Shown here: piece after piece, positions 1-10,417 of the stretch
Layout of the letters: every line of letters begins with the position of its first letter
How positions within the stretch are numbered: position 1 is the stretch's first letter
NCBI GenBank assembly: GCA_015680685.1
Contig: MNCI01015499.1
Span: 2,126,957-2,190,956 of the forward strand
Source of the DNA: Gnetum montanum
Taxonomy: Eukaryota > Streptophyta > Gnetopsida > Gnetales > Gnetaceae
Direction: 5' to 3'
DNA length: 64,000 nt
The notes under the pieces: model-generated
The model's input: the letters and a program-made list of their open reading frames with translations, nothing else
Database searches by the model: none
Told to the model about the DNA's origin: nothing
Program-made: the position numbers and the translations under genes

Positions 1-296
1 TCGCACTCAGGCTAGATTAGATTTTCTTACCCTTTTCCTCCTAGTTTAGCTTAGTTAATATTATTTTCCACTGCCTTTAGGAGTGGCGTTAGAATTAGGA
101 AACACATCATACACCTCATCTAGACTAAACCATACGTGACAAATATAATACTAGTCCAGGTGGGAAGACAGCGAACTGCGACCTAAGGTTAACTGTCTAG
201 GTGCCACAGCTAGTCCGTCTATGGAGTTCGACCGGATGGTGCGTGAAAATGCTCGTATTTGTATGGTTGAGCGTAGGGGTACCTCGCCACTCATCA
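1..296 (+). mobile_element. LTR fragment (3' part), family A-like
   Basis: This is the terminal part of an LTR of the A/D type. It ends with GTATGGTTGAGCGTAGGGGT, then ACCTCGCCACTCATCA at 281-296, nearly identical to the ends of the LTRs at 11617 and 17729. The 5' part lies outside the window. No primer binding site follows, so it is either a 3' LTR or a solo LTR, unless the join at the N in position 302 has removed sequence. Confidence 0.8.
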
Positions 297-301
297 AAGA
301 G

Positions 302-302
302 N
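302..302. other. Single-N assembly gap
   Basis: One N sits six bases after the end of the LTR fragment. The sequence changes from LTR to Tat-type pol relic across it, so the join may not be contiguous in the real chromosome. Confidence 0.9.
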
Positions 303-619
303 CCCACTCCCCATAATATGTGCAAAAGTGAAAAGAAATTCAAAGATTGAAGCTTGGAACCTACCTTGGCAAAGCTAGTACATGATTGGACCCTTCCTTG
401 ATGATCTCCTTCATGGGCTCACCTATTTGCTGACATGTTCCACCTACCTTCCTAATGACCTCTACCTCCCTTCTACATGACTGCTTTTGGGTTCCATTGC
501 TACTAAGAATTAAAGCTGATAGTTGGGGTTAAACCTACCAAATGATATTGAAGAATCCATTCTAGAAACACTTAGAATAAATTATATCATCATTGCATTA
601 GGATATAATGACATTTTTA

Positions 620-1430
620 GTTTAGATCACATTCTTATTCAACCCAACATCATTCTTGAGGAAGGTTCCAAACTTGCCAAGTAGAAATTCCAAAAATCAA
701 GCCTAATTTGGCCTTATCCATAAAATATGAGATCATAAAAATCTACAACATTGAATTTATATGTTCCATAGATTACTCTAATTGGGTATATAACATGGTA
801 GTCATTCCTAAGAAAAATGGAGCTATTAGGATATGCATCGATTTTTGTGGCCTCAATAAAGTGACATTGAAAGTTGATTTTTTACTATTCAACATTAATC
901 AACTCATAGATACAATGGAAGGTCACACTTTACTTGTTTTCAAGATACAACCAAATTCAAATCAATCTTTTGCATTAATACTTCACAAATTTTATGATCT
1001 AATAAAGAATCTTTTGTTACATGAAAATGCCTTTCGAACTTTAAAATGTTGGAGAAACATATCAACAAGCCATAACCTTCATCTTTAGTGACATGATGTT
1101 TAAAAATATTAAAAATAATATGGATGATTTAATATTCAAGTCTATCATCACAACTAATCATTCCACCAACTTAGACCTAGTTTTGGCGCATTACAACAAG
1201 TATAACCTTCACTGAAATTCCAAGAAGTGTATTTTTGATGTAGAAATCAGCAAGATGTTAGGATTTCTAGTTTTAGCTAATGATATAGCAGTAGGTCTTG
1301 ATAAAGTTAAAGTAATCATGAACTTCCCACTACCTAAGTATGTTAAGTACATGCATATTATGTAAGGCAAAGTCTAATTCATTTGTCATTTCATATGCAA
1401 TCTAACTAACCAATTTAATCTCCTTTATCA
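620..1430 (+). pseudogene. Reverse transcriptase relic, Tat/Ogre type
   Basis: The longest open part is at 708-1088. It holds VIPKKNGAIRICIDF, matching the RT block in which plant Ty3 elements have PKKNGKxRxCxDF, followed by LNKVT and a degenerate palm segment (INQLIDTMEGH). Upstream, around 630-700, a frame with EEGSK followed by a stop matches the region that leads into RT. Frameshifts and stops break it downstream, and no YxDD-type catalytic box can be read. RT copies element RNA into DNA in the virus-like particle; this copy is dead. Confidence 0.7.
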
Positions 1431-1435
1431 CCTTT

Positions 1436-1880
1436 TCAAGAAATCTACAATTTTCAATTGGGACTTGAAATTTCAAGATGATTTTGTCATAGTGAAGCAT
1501 GATCTTACCAACCTTTCCTCCTCCATCCTCCTTAATTTGATCTTGCTTTTTATCTCTATCTTTCTAAGTCTAATCACTCTATCATAGCCATGGTTTGCTG
1601 ATGACATGAAGATGGTGCTAATCTTCCTATTTATTATATCTCTAATCCCTTATTCGATTGCAAAACATGTTTCATAGACATGGAAAATTTTTTCTTAGCT
1701 CTTATCTTTACACTTAAGAAATGAAGATAATACCTATTGGGGGCAAAGATTCACGTCGTTTGCCAAAATAACTTTTTATGATCTATCATCATCAATCCAT
1801 ATGATAACAATCACATGATAGAATGGAAGACTCTCTTAACCAAATTTTACTTATCCTATCTTGATCAACACTTGATTAAG
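1436..1880 (+). pseudogene. RNase H relic (first RNase H domain)
   Basis: A frame beginning with LFKKSTIFNWD and DDF corresponds to the segment between RT thumb and RNase H of plant Ty3 pol. Later pieces align loosely with the RNase H body but are broken by several stops and frame changes. I assign it from its position between RT and the second RNase H and from the lead-in motif. No catalytic residues can be confirmed. Confidence 0.5.
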
Positions 1881-1903
1881 AAATAAGTCATCATGGATCT
1901 ACT

Positions 1904-2218
1904 TTGGTCCCACTCTTTGAACCATCTACTATAACCATCCAATGTTCCCCTAAGAAACCAAGTCATCTCACTCCAACTATGACATTAAAACATGAGGATT
2001 TCAATTTACACTTGTATTCTAATGATGTACACATAGCCCAAGGTTCAAGTATGGCTTATATTCTAAAGTGCCAATGTATGGATCAAATTTATCAAACTTA
2101 TAAATATAATTTTCCATGTACTAACAACATGGAAGAATATGAAGGTCTTAATCGAGGTTTGCTCTTAATCCTTCAACTTGAAATCAAAATGCTTTCATGC
2201 ATGATGATTTCCAATTAG
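1904..2218 (+). pseudogene. Additional RNase H (aRNH) relic
   Basis: The open segment contains a strand resembling LYSNDVHIAQGSSMAYILK followed by TNNMEEYEGLNRGL. The latter corresponds to the TNNxAEYEALxxGL motif of the archaeal-like second RNase H carried by Tat/Ogre elements; E and D/N metal-binding positions are partly altered. Its presence between the first RNase H and integrase is the main reason to assign this relic to Tat/Ogre rather than to Athila or the chromoviruses. Confidence 0.65.
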
Positions 2219-2639
2219 TTTTATGTCAGATAAATAACGAATATGCTTGAAAAGTTGAACACCTTCAACCTTATCTAGATTTAAAGAAAAATTTAATTCC
2301 TTAGTTTGATGAATACTTATTCATGCACATCCATTGCTTGGAAAACATGCTTTTTGATGTGCTGGCTACTTTTTCTCTTCTTGTTGATCCTAATTTTCTT
2401 AAGGATTATTTATCTTGTTCAACACAAGATACACCATTACACTCATAGATACACAATGAGTTGGCTTAGTTAACTTAGAAGAAGATGAATAATACTATGA
2501 TATCATACAATACTTTCAAATTAGAGTAACTCCTAAACACCTATCTTATTTATAAAAGGATGATTTCTATAAACATTCTAAATATTTTTGTATTGTTGAT
2601 CTTAGTATTTTATGTCACATCTCTACACTAGATGTTCTT

Positions 2640-2927
2640 CTATGTTGTCTTTTTCGTGAAAAAACATAAAATGTGTTAGAATAGATTTATTTTGACATAT
2701 GTGAAGGTTATTTAGGCTTCAGGTCTTTAGTAGCTCATATCATTTCATTAGATTATGAGTGACTTATGATGTTTAGGGATATGCATACAATAGTTCATAT
2801 TTGTGATACATGTTAATATCATGCTCTACTTATTTATATTTTATCTCAAGCACTTAGGACTTTCAAAATCATATGGCCTTTCTATAAATGAGGGTTGGAT
2901 CTTATAGGGTCTATTAATCTTCCATCT
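2640..2927 (+). pseudogene. Integrase relic, part 1 (N-terminal)
   Basis: A frame near 2690-2925 gives fragments matching the zinc-binding HHCC region and the start of the catalytic core of Tat-type integrase: EGYLGFRSLVAHII, a CDTC pair, then WPFYK and GLDLIGSI. The first catalytic Asp is in GLDLIG. The frame is cut at 2927 by the 5' LTR of chromovirus F and continues at 9861 after its target site duplication. Confidence 0.7.
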
Positions 2928-4018
2928 TGATGTACGAACACCTCTTTTGATTCCCTTGTGCTTGTCCTAAAAGTTGTTTTTGTAGGTTTTGTTCTTGTGT
3001 GTCCAATTTTTATGTTGAATTTTTATGATGAATATTCTTGGATGTTTTGGCATGTTTGGAGGTGTTTTTGTCTTATTTTGATGAGTTTAGGAGGTTCCAA
3101 GGTCTATGGGGACTTGTTAGAAGGCATTCAAAGGCTCTTGACATCAAAACAAGCATTTTTATTTTTGGCACCTTTAGGATAGACGTCTCCCTAAAAAGAT
3201 AGACATATTTCTAGAGATGTCTCCCCTAAAGTGTAGGCATCTCTAGTCCATAGAAGAAGTCTACCAAAAATAGTAGATGTCTTTCCTGAGAGTGGGGCTT
3301 TCATAGAATACATCTCCTTAGAAAGATGTTTCCCTTAAAGTGTAGACATCTCTAGTCTAGAGAAGACATTTCTTAAAAATACTAGATGTCTCTCTTGAGA
3401 ATATAGATATCATAGGAGACATCTACATGAAACAAGAGACATCTATGTTGGTGAAGAAGAAAACCTCTAACATTTTGTGTCAATTAGGAAACATCCAAAA
3501 GACTCCAAATTCATGTGGGAAACGTATAGGGAGGAAAATAATAATCTTCCTAGGGTTTTGAATCTATATAATTATGTATGCCTTCATCCATGAAGGAGAG
3601 GAGAGCTTGTATGTAAGGAGAACTAGGTAGGAGAGATTGGATAAGCACATTGGGTGAGTGCAATAGGTGATTATAGCTCCAATATTAGCTTGTGGTGTAT
3701 TGATCTATGTGTTCTATTCTCTTGTATCTCACATGTGAGTTGAGATCTTAGTCCTAGGTTGTGGTAGAGATTTCTATTGGTTGTGTCTTGCATTGAGAAT
3801 AACCATTATGTGATTGTAGAGTCTCATGCTCTATAATATAGTTTGAGTGTGATAGGTTTTTAGATGCTTATGGGTGATGTGAACCCTGTTGTAATCTTCA
3901 AATAATTTAATTGAAGATATCTAGTTTTCTTATTTTTTCTAGCAAATAAATTTATCTTTGCATAATATTTGGATTTAGTGCATTGAAGGTGATTTAATTA
4001 TGGAGTGAACCTACTCCA
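2928..4018 (+). repeat. 5' LTR of chromovirus F
   Basis: Starts TGATGTACGAACACC and ends CTACTCCA. It matches 8734-9860 over its whole length. U3 carries an array of AGACATCT/AGATGTCT motifs (3179-3440). The outer ends match imperfectly between the copies (TGATGTACG here, TAGTGTAGG at 8734). The borders were set by the flanking CATCT duplication and by the primer site that follows. Confidence 0.88.
3179..3440 (+). repeat. Inverted-motif array in U3 of chromovirus F 5' LTR
   Basis: About a dozen copies of AGACATCT and its reverse complement AGATGTCT, many followed by CC or CT, including the perfect palindrome AGACGTCT at 3181. A higher-order unit of about 107 bp, starting AAAGTGTAGRCATCTCTAGT, occurs at about 3229 and 3336. 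The matching array in the 3' LTR is at about 8998-9290. A regulatory role is inferred from the U3 position only. Confidence 0.75.
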
Positions 4019-4025
4019 ATGTTAT

Positions 4026-4038
4026 TGGTATCGAAGCC
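4026..4038 (+). other. Primer binding site, initiator tRNA-Met type
   Basis: TGGTATCGAAGCC starts seven bases after the LTR end. The usual plant site complementary to the 3' end of initiator tRNA-Met reads TGGTATCAGAGCC, so the match is close with a small central difference. It marks the start of minus-strand DNA synthesis. Confidence 0.75.
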
Positions 4039-4125
4039 TAGTTTTATTGTTTCTTAGATTTTAGTTGAGGATTTTTTCNGAAGCCTAGTTTTATTGTTTC
4101 TTAGATTTTAGTTGAGGATTTTTTC
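4033..4125. repeat. 46-bp exact duplication around a single N (probable assembly artefact)
   Basis: Positions 4033-4078 and 4080-4125 are the same 46 bases, separated only by the N at 4079. The pattern is that of two overlapping contig ends placed side by side without being merged. It lies in the leader of chromovirus F between PBS and gag, so the real element is probably 47 bases shorter. Confidence 0.85.
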
Positions 4126-4133
4126 AATTTTAG

Positions 4134-5195
4134 ATGGAACATAAGAAGAAATAGGTGCAAGCTCTGAATCATGACATGGAGAGCATGAAGTCAACCTTCT
4201 AGATGATGGTTGTTGGATTGGATGAAATCAGCATAAAGGTGGACAAACAAGCTGGTCCTAGCCATATTCTAAAATGTGGAGGTGAAGGGCATGTGCATTC
4301 AAATGAAGATGTTTCATAGCTAGGTGGAGATGGAGTAGATGAAGAGAAAGGTTAATCCAACTATGGGAGTACAGGAAATCATCAGCCAAGGATTCCAATG
4401 GGAGGGAATCCTATTCCTCAAATAATAACTGTAAGGGCTCCAGTGGTGCTTAATACTTATTCAAGCAAGCTTTTGCAACTTGGGTGAAGGTACTTGAGAA
4501 GAATTTTTTATTTGAAGAGATACCAAATAAATTGAGGGTACCTATTGTTGAATCTAGATTAGAAGGTATGGCTTCTACATGGTGGGAAAATGAGTCCCAA
4601 GGTTATGAAAGTTGAAATGATCAACCTACCAAAGATTAGGATCTAATGAAACACAAGTTGAAAAGGAAACTTGAACAGTCTCATCAGAGACAAGAGACCA
4701 TTATGAAGTTGAAATTCCTAAGGCAAGGTGACAAGGATGCCAAAGAATTTTATTTCAAATTTTGTGATTTATTCCATCAATCTAAGGTAAACTAGGAGGA
4801 GTATGATCAAGCTTAAATCTTTTTAGGAGGTCTCAAAATGGCACACTAGAAAGAATTATTATTTTATGAGCCACAAACACTTGATGAGTCTTATGATTTT
4901 ACATTCAAAGCTAAGAAGAAATTAGGTGGATTTGGAAACAAGAGCAAATAAATTTCTAAGGGTAAGGAGAGAGGATCTAGATTTGATAAGGGATCCAAAT
5001 CCAAATCTAAAGACAAGGAGGGCAGCCAAGATAAGAAGACTGAAGGATGTGATGAGAAGGATAAAACTAGGAAGGACCTAAGCAAGGGAGGCAAGGGTCA
5101 AGGTAGTATCTCATAAAAAATTTAGTGCTTCAAGTGTGGAGAATAGGAACATACGCAATGGGAATGCCCACTTTACAAGGTAGCCAAGGACAAAG
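4134..5195 (+). pseudogene. gag relic of chromovirus F
   Basis: A decayed Gag reading frame starting near ATGGAACATAAGAAG at 4134, with a stop a few codons later and many more downstream. The capsid-like part around 4470-4860 is followed by a Lys/Gly/Ser-rich basic stretch (4900-5100). A zinc knuckle lies at 5126-5167: C-F-K-C, then H and C with CX2CX4HX4C spacing, one X being a stop. Gag would form the particle and bind RNA; this copy cannot. Confidence 0.75.
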
Positions 5196-5197
5196 AT

Positions 5198-5773
5198 GTG
5201 CAAATCATAGAGGTGGAGGAGACATCAAGTCAAGGTCTTCAGAGAGGTAATCCTAATGCTCCAAAAATTGAGGATGTTTCTAAATTAAATTCTAATGCAT
5301 TCATGGGGAATGTAAATAGAAAAGATCATCCTAATAGCAAATTATTATTTTGGATTGGGGCTAGTTATTTTCTTAGTGAGGAATGGATTCATGTTTTGAT
5401 TGATGGGGGAGCCTAAGAAAATGTTATTTCTTCTAAGGCAGTTACTAGATTGGGTTTGTTAACTAATCCTCATCCAAGACCCTATAAGGTACATTGGTTA
5501 TCTAAATATTTTTTCCAAGAGGTGAGGGAACAATGTACTTTGAAATTTAAAATTGAAACTTTTCATGATGTGGTAAGGTGTGATGTTCTTCCAACAAATT
5601 GTGCTGATGTAATTCTTGGTAGACCTTATAATTTTGACAGTGGTGCTCAGTTTAATGGAGTAAGAAATGTGTGGAGTGTTATTAGACCTAATGGAATCCA
5701 TGATTTGATTCCTCTAACAACAACAAAAATGAGGCAGCGAAGCTCACTTAATTCTTTCCTAATCCTTCTATGA
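5198..5773 (+). pseudogene. Aspartic protease relic of chromovirus F
   Basis: The frame from 5198 reaches VLIDGGA at about 5395-5416, where family members have D-G/S-G-S/A. It then meets a TAA and continues as ENVIS and a second open part at 5450-5773. The later GRPYNFD segment (about 5620) matches the conserved ILGRP-type strand near the C-terminus of retropepsins. The catalytic Asp remains, but the frame is broken next to it. Confidence 0.7.
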
Positions 5774-5878
5774 GAGAGGGAATATATTAAGGAACATGAT
5801 GAAATTGGTTTTGGATTTGTTGTTATGACAATAGTTGTTACTAACCATGATGATGTGTAGGTTGAAATTCCTACAGGT

Positions 5879-6730
5879 GTGTTAGGCTTGAAGGAGAAAT
5901 TTCCCAAGGTGTTCAAGGGAGAATTGGATGGACTACCATCAATGAGGAATGTACAACATCAAATTAACTTCATTCTTGGTGCTACCATTCCAAACAAGAG
6001 AGCTTACCAGATGGAACCTAATCAGAGGGTTGAATTGCAAAGGAAAGTAGAGGAGTTACTTGCAAATGGCTTCATGAGTAAATCTATTTCACCTTGTGTA
6101 GTTCTAGTGGTGCTAGTGCCAAAGAAGAACAATGATGAATGGAATATGTGCATTGATTCTAGGGTAGTGAACAAGATAAAAGTGAGGTACAAGTTTCCTA
6201 TTCCAAGGATGGATGATATTCTTGATCTCCTTACCAATCCAGAAATTTTTAGCAAAATTGATTTGAAGAGTGGATACCATCAAATTAGAATCAAGCCTGG
6301 TGATGAATGGAAGATAGATTTCAAAACATCGGATGGATTGTTTAAGTGGTTCGTGATACCATTTGGGCTCATGAATGCATGTGCTACATTCATGAGGTTG
6401 TTGTATGATGTATTGAATGACTTGATTGGTAAGTGTTGTATTGTCTTTTTTGATGATATTTTGGTGTATAGCTCTAATGAGGAAGAGCACTTGGATCACT
6501 TGAGGATGGTGTGCCTTAAATTGGAAGAGGTGCTATTGGTGATGAACATGAAGAAAAGTCATTTCTTCAAGAGAGAAATAACATATTTGGGGCATGTGAT
6601 TTCTAAAAATTAGATTCATATGGAAGCTACCAAGGTGAAGGTTATAAGGGATTGGCCAACTCTTAAGAATGTTGGGGAGGTAAGATCATTCCTTGGTTTA
6701 GTAGGTTTTTATAGATAGTTCATAAAACAT
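5879..6730 (+). pseudogene. Reverse transcriptase relic of chromovirus F
   Basis: The best-preserved domain of F: an open frame of 244 codons (5879-6613), then TAG and continuation to about 6730. It shows LVPKKNNDEWNMCIDSR, YKFPIPRMDDILD, FSKIDLKSGYHQIRI, IPFGLMNACATFMRL and the catalytic VFFDDILVYS, all in the order expected for Ty3 RT. FFDD is a common plant variant of YxDD. After the stop, WPTLKNVGEVRSFLGL belongs to the connection towards RNase H. Only fragments could be made from this copy. Confidence 0.9.
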
Positions 6731-6733
6731 TAA

Positions 6734-7240
6734 GTGGTATTTCATGGCCTATGTTTTTTTTTGAAGAAAAATAAGGAATTTAGGTGGGATAATGAAACCC
6801 AAGGAAGCTTTGACTTGTTGAAAGCAAAGATTACTAGTGAATTGGTGCTTGCAATCCCAAATTTTCAGAAGCTTTTTCATGTGGAGGTGGATGCAAGTAG
6901 ACTTGCCATTGGTGGGGGTGATTTCACAAGAAGATAATATTGTTGCTTCATTTTCTAAAAAATTGAATGAGTCAACACATAAATATAGCATATATGAGAA
7001 GGAGTTATATGCTATTCTTCAAAAAATCAAGCATTGGAGGCATTACTAGTTGTCCAAAGAATTCAACTTGATGAAGAGCCATAAAGCACTTCAATTTCTA
7101 AATTCAAAAAATAAGTTGAGTGTAAAGCACATGAAGTGGGTTGCATAGTTACAAGAGTTCAATTTTTTGTTGAAGAACAAAAGTGAAAAATCCAATGTGG
7201 TAGCTGATGGATTATCTAGGGTGCATGTGCTAAATTTCAG
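6734..7240 (+). pseudogene. RNase H relic of chromovirus F
   Basis: Fragments in two frames. 6734-6937 contains HVEVDASRLAIGG, with the first catalytic Asp context (usually xTDASxxxIGxVL). 6920-7049 contains ASFSKKLNESTHKYSIYEKE, matching the xSKKLxxxExxYSxxEKEL motif. The tail near 7190-7220 reads SNVVADGLSRV, the usual NxVADALSR end of the domain. A frameshift near 6915 and TAG stops separate the pieces. Confidence 0.85.
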
Positions 7241-7299
7241 CATCCTCATGTGTAAGGTATGGATGATTCTGCTTCCTTATATCAGAATGATGTTGATTT

Positions 7300-8480
7300 T
7301 TGGTAGGTTTTGAGGATCCTCAAAGATTTGTTGATGAATAGGATAGACCAATGGAGGGACTATCATATTCAAGATGAACTTTTATTTAAGAATGGAAAGG
7401 TATGTGTTCCTAATTGTGATTTTAGAAAAAATATTTTGTTTGAAAAGCATTGTAGTGGCATGGAAAGTTACATGGGCAGGGATAAAACCTTAGAACTTGT
7501 GGGTAGGCACTATTTTTTGCCTAGTATGGCAACTAAAATTTCAAAATTTGTGAAGGAGTACTTAACATGTCAAAAGTTCAAAGTTGGTAAAGGTGTGGAT
7601 GGATACTATATGCCTTTACCAATTCTCAAAGGTCCATGGAAAAGTATGTTAGTGGACTTTGTGAGTGGCATTCCAAGGACCAAGAGTGGTAATGATGCAC
7701 TTTTTGTTGGAAAGACCAATATGACATATTTTATTCCATGTAAGAAGGTTAGTGATGCCTCTCATGTTGCAAATTTATTTTTCTAGCATGTTGTGAAGTT
7801 GCATGGTATTCCTTTGAATATTGTTAGTGACAGAGACTCCAAGTTTACAAGTCATTTTTGGAGGTCCCTTTGGAAGATTTTAGGGACAAATTTGAATTTT
7901 TATAATGCATATCATCCATAATCTGATGCTCAAATGAAGGTGGTGAATAAATCCTTGCTAAACATATTTGGATGTTTATGTGATGGATAGCCAAACAAGT
8001 GGAAAAATTTTTTGTGTCATGCTAAATTTTCATATAATAATGCATTTCATGTGTCTATTGGCAAAAACCAATTTAAGGCGAATTATGGGTTTTGTTCAAA
8101 GATGGTGGACACTTTGAAGAGCTTTGATGGTGAAGCTCAACTTAGTGCTAATTTTGTGTAAGAGATAAGGGATCTTCATGCACAAGTGAAATAAAATCTT
8201 AAGAAGAAGGCTAAAGAGAGATTCCTCAAGAGGAATGAGGGCAAGAAAAAGCTGAATTTTGTTGTTGGTGACTTGGTTTTGGTGCACTTGAAGAAGAAGT
8301 AGTTGAGAGCTACTAACTTCTCCAACTTGAAAGCTAAGAAGATTGGACATTTCAAAATCAAGGCTAAAATTAATGACAATGCTTTTGAGATTGATTTACC
8401 AAATGATGTTGGTATGTATTTTGTGTTTAATGTTTTAGATCTTATGTACTATCATGGACCAACTGATGAGGACACCATAT
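7300..8480 (+). pseudogene. Integrase relic of chromovirus F
   Basis: The 158-codon open part (7310-7786) includes the HHCC zinc-binding region (H and C residues from EKHCSG to YLTCQKFK) and the first catalytic Asp in MLVDFVSGIPR. After a TAG at about 7784 the core continues with [19 protein letters not shown] (second catalytic Asp). YHP is followed by a TAA where relatives have Gln, and the third acidic position lies in a degenerate segment. The C-terminal GPY-like region reaches about 8480 with further stops. It would have inserted element DNA, and the chromodomain that follows would have guided it to chromatin. Confidence 0.85.
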
Positions 8481-8539
8481 AGGAAAGCATTGATGAGTTG
8501 AGGGGGCCTATTAATTAGTCCAAGACTTCAATGGAGAAG

Positions 8540-8690
8540 AAGATAATTGTACTCAAGCAAAGAAAAGCTTCTAGCATTTGAGAAGTCCAAAGGCATGAAT
8601 ATTTGATCCATTGGAAGGATTAATCCCTTGGTGATGCTTTATGAGTCCATGAGACCAAACTTGTTGAGTGGGGGATCACTTATACCCCTA
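8540..8690 (+). pseudogene. Chromodomain relic at integrase C-terminus
   Basis: Broken frame reading VLKQRKASSI, then VQRHEYLIHWKD, SLGDAL and VHETKLVEW. This matches the chromodomain pattern R-x-YLVKWKG-x-ATWEP-E-L. The Trp of the ATWE motif is a TGA stop and a TAA follows WKD. The domain is diagnostic of chromoviruses, where it recognises modified histone tails. Confidence 0.75.
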
Positions 8691-8717
8691 CTCCGTCATT
8701 CACATGAGTTCACTTTT

Positions 8718-8733
8718 TGAAGGGTGGGAGAGC
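8718..8733 (+). other. Polypurine tract of chromovirus F
   Basis: GAAGGGTGGGAGAGC lies directly before the 3' LTR start at 8734, the expected place and composition for the plus-strand primer. Confidence 0.7.
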
Positions 8734-9860
8734 TAGTGTAGGAACACATCTTTTGATTCCCTTGTGATTATACTACAAGTTATTTTTGCAGGTTTTTCTC
8801 TTGGAGAAGACCTAGATGAGTGTGTCTGGTTTTTGTGTTGAATTTTTATGATGAAGGTTCTTAGATGTTTTGGAATGTCTAGAGGTGGTTTTGGCTTATT
8901 TTGATGAGTTTAGAAGGGTTCCAAGGTCTATGGGAACTTGTTGGGAGGCATCCAAAGGCTCCTGGCATCAAAAAATCATTTTTATTTTTGGCACCTTTAG
9001 GATAGACATCTCCCTAAAAAGATGGACATCTTTATAGAGACATCTCCCCTAAAGTGTAGACATCTCTAGTCCATAGAAGATGTCTTTTGAAAATAGTCGA
9101 TTTCTCTCCCAAGAGCAATACTTTCATAGAAGACATCTCCTCAGAAAGATAACTGTCTTGTCAAAGACATATCCCTTGAAGTATAGACATCTCTATTCTA
9201 GAGAATACGTCTCCCAAAAATAGTAGATGTCTCTTCTAAGAAAAGAGATCTCATAGGAGATGTCCATGTGAAATCAGAGACATCTACGTCAAAGAAGAAG
9301 AAAAGCTTTGACATGATGTTTTAATTGGAAAACATCCAAAAGACTATAGATCCATGTGAAAAACATCTAGGAAGGAAAATAGAAAGCTTCCTGGGATTTT
9401 GGATCTAGATAATTATGTGTGCCTACATTCATGAAGAAGAGGAGAGCTTGTATACAAGGAGAACTAGGCAAGAGAGATTGGGTGAGCACATTGGGTGAGT
9501 CCAATAGGTGATTGCAGCTCCAAGATTAGCTTGTGGTGTATTGATCAATGTGTTCTATTCTCTTGTATCTCACTTGTGAGTTGAGATCTCAATCTTGAGT
9601 TGTGGGAGAGATTGCTCTTGGTTGTGCCTTGCATTGAGAAAAACCATTATGTGATTGTAGAGCCTCATGCTTTGCAATATCATTTGAGTGTGATAGGTTT
9701 TTTGATGCTTGTGGGTGATGTGAACCTTGTTGTAATCTTCAAATAATTTAATTGAAGATAGTTAGTTTTCTTGTTTTTTTCTAGCAAATAAATTTGTCTT
9801 TACAAAATATTTGGATTTAGTGCATCGAAGGTGATTTAATTGTGGAGTGAACCTACTCCA
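8734..9860 (+). repeat. 3' LTR of chromovirus F
   Basis: Matches 2928-4018. It begins TAGTGTAGGAACAC and ends ACCTACTCCA, followed by the TSD CATCT at 9861-9865. The AGACATCT/AGATGTCT array (about 8998-9290) has slightly more recognisable copies than in the 5' LTR. It also carries a short segment (GAGAAGACCTAGATGAG, near 8803) absent from the 5' LTR. Confidence 0.88.
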
Positions 9861-10417
9861 CATCTTCTTCTAGTCATTAATTTATTTTAATAGCTACTAA
9901 TATTTTAACAAATAAGTCAAAGCTATTCCTTTAAAAACTATAACTTCTAAGTATGTTTGTCATTTTATCTTAGATTTTATAATCACTTGATTTAGTATAT
10001 CTCTTCACATTTTAACTAAAAATGGACATTAATTGAAGAGCAAAAAACTTCCCAAATTTTGTGATTAGTACAAAATCACTTAGTTATTCTTTTCCTCATA
10101 TTACCTCTAATCCAATAGTAAGCTAAGTCAACTAACAAATCTCTCATACATTTGCTGAAAACCATGATTGACAAATCCTAATGCAATTGTCATACTTAGT
10201 TACCCCATGCCATTTCAAACTATTGAACTACCTTTTGTAATGAGACTAATTGAAGCTCATTCATGCTTACCTATGGATCAGATGCTATGTTTCCAATGGA
10301 GCTAGACATGCCTTCTCTTTGTGTGGCATTAAATAATTAGATGATAGATGAGAAGAATGATAGCATGCATTATGATGAGCTAAACACACTTGAAGAAACT
10401 TGCAAGCAAGTAGTAAT
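9861..10417 (+). pseudogene. Tat-type integrase relic, part 2 (catalytic core)
   Basis: Continues the integrase interrupted at 2927. Decayed frames give SKAIPLKTI (family KWAEAxPLK), HILTKNGH (family ITDNGxxF region, second catalytic Asp context) and MDQMLCFQWS near 10275 (family GxDAMLPxE). The identity rests on order and spacing as well as on these motifs. It ends at 10417, where element C was inserted, and its tail is at 27361-27527. Confidence 0.6.

Larger units (their letters stand above)
303..2927 (+). mobile_element. Tat/Ogre-type Ty3 element relic, first segment
   Basis: Decayed pol of a plant Ty3/gypsy element in the order RT, RNase H, additional RNase H, integrase. That order with a second RNase H is known from the Tat/Ogre lineage. 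The segment stops inside the integrase at 2927, where chromovirus F was inserted. It resumes at 9861-10417 and, after element C, at 27361-27527. No LTR, primer site or gag of this element was recognised. Positions 303-620 hold no domain I can name. It is the oldest recognisable layer in the left half of the window. Confidence 0.75.
2928..9860 (+). mobile_element. Chromovirus F, Ty3/gypsy with chromodomain, 6.9 kb
   Basis: A full-length but decayed LTR retrotransposon. Order: 5' LTR (2928-4018), PBS (4026-4038), gag with zinc knuckle, protease, RT, RNase H, integrase, chromodomain, purine tract, 3' LTR (8734-9860). The 5-bp repeat CATCT flanks it at 2923-2927 and 9861-9865. The integrase C-terminal chromodomain and a primer site of initiator-tRNA-Met type place it among the plant chromoviruses; I do not assign a sub-lineage. 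The two LTRs are visibly diverged, with an indel near 8805, so the insertion is not recent. It interrupts a Tat-type integrase. Confidence 0.9.

Noticed and set aside
2958-3182. Plus-strand frame at the start of F's 5' LTR
   Set aside because: Lies in U3 of the LTR; the 3' LTR copy does not keep it open.
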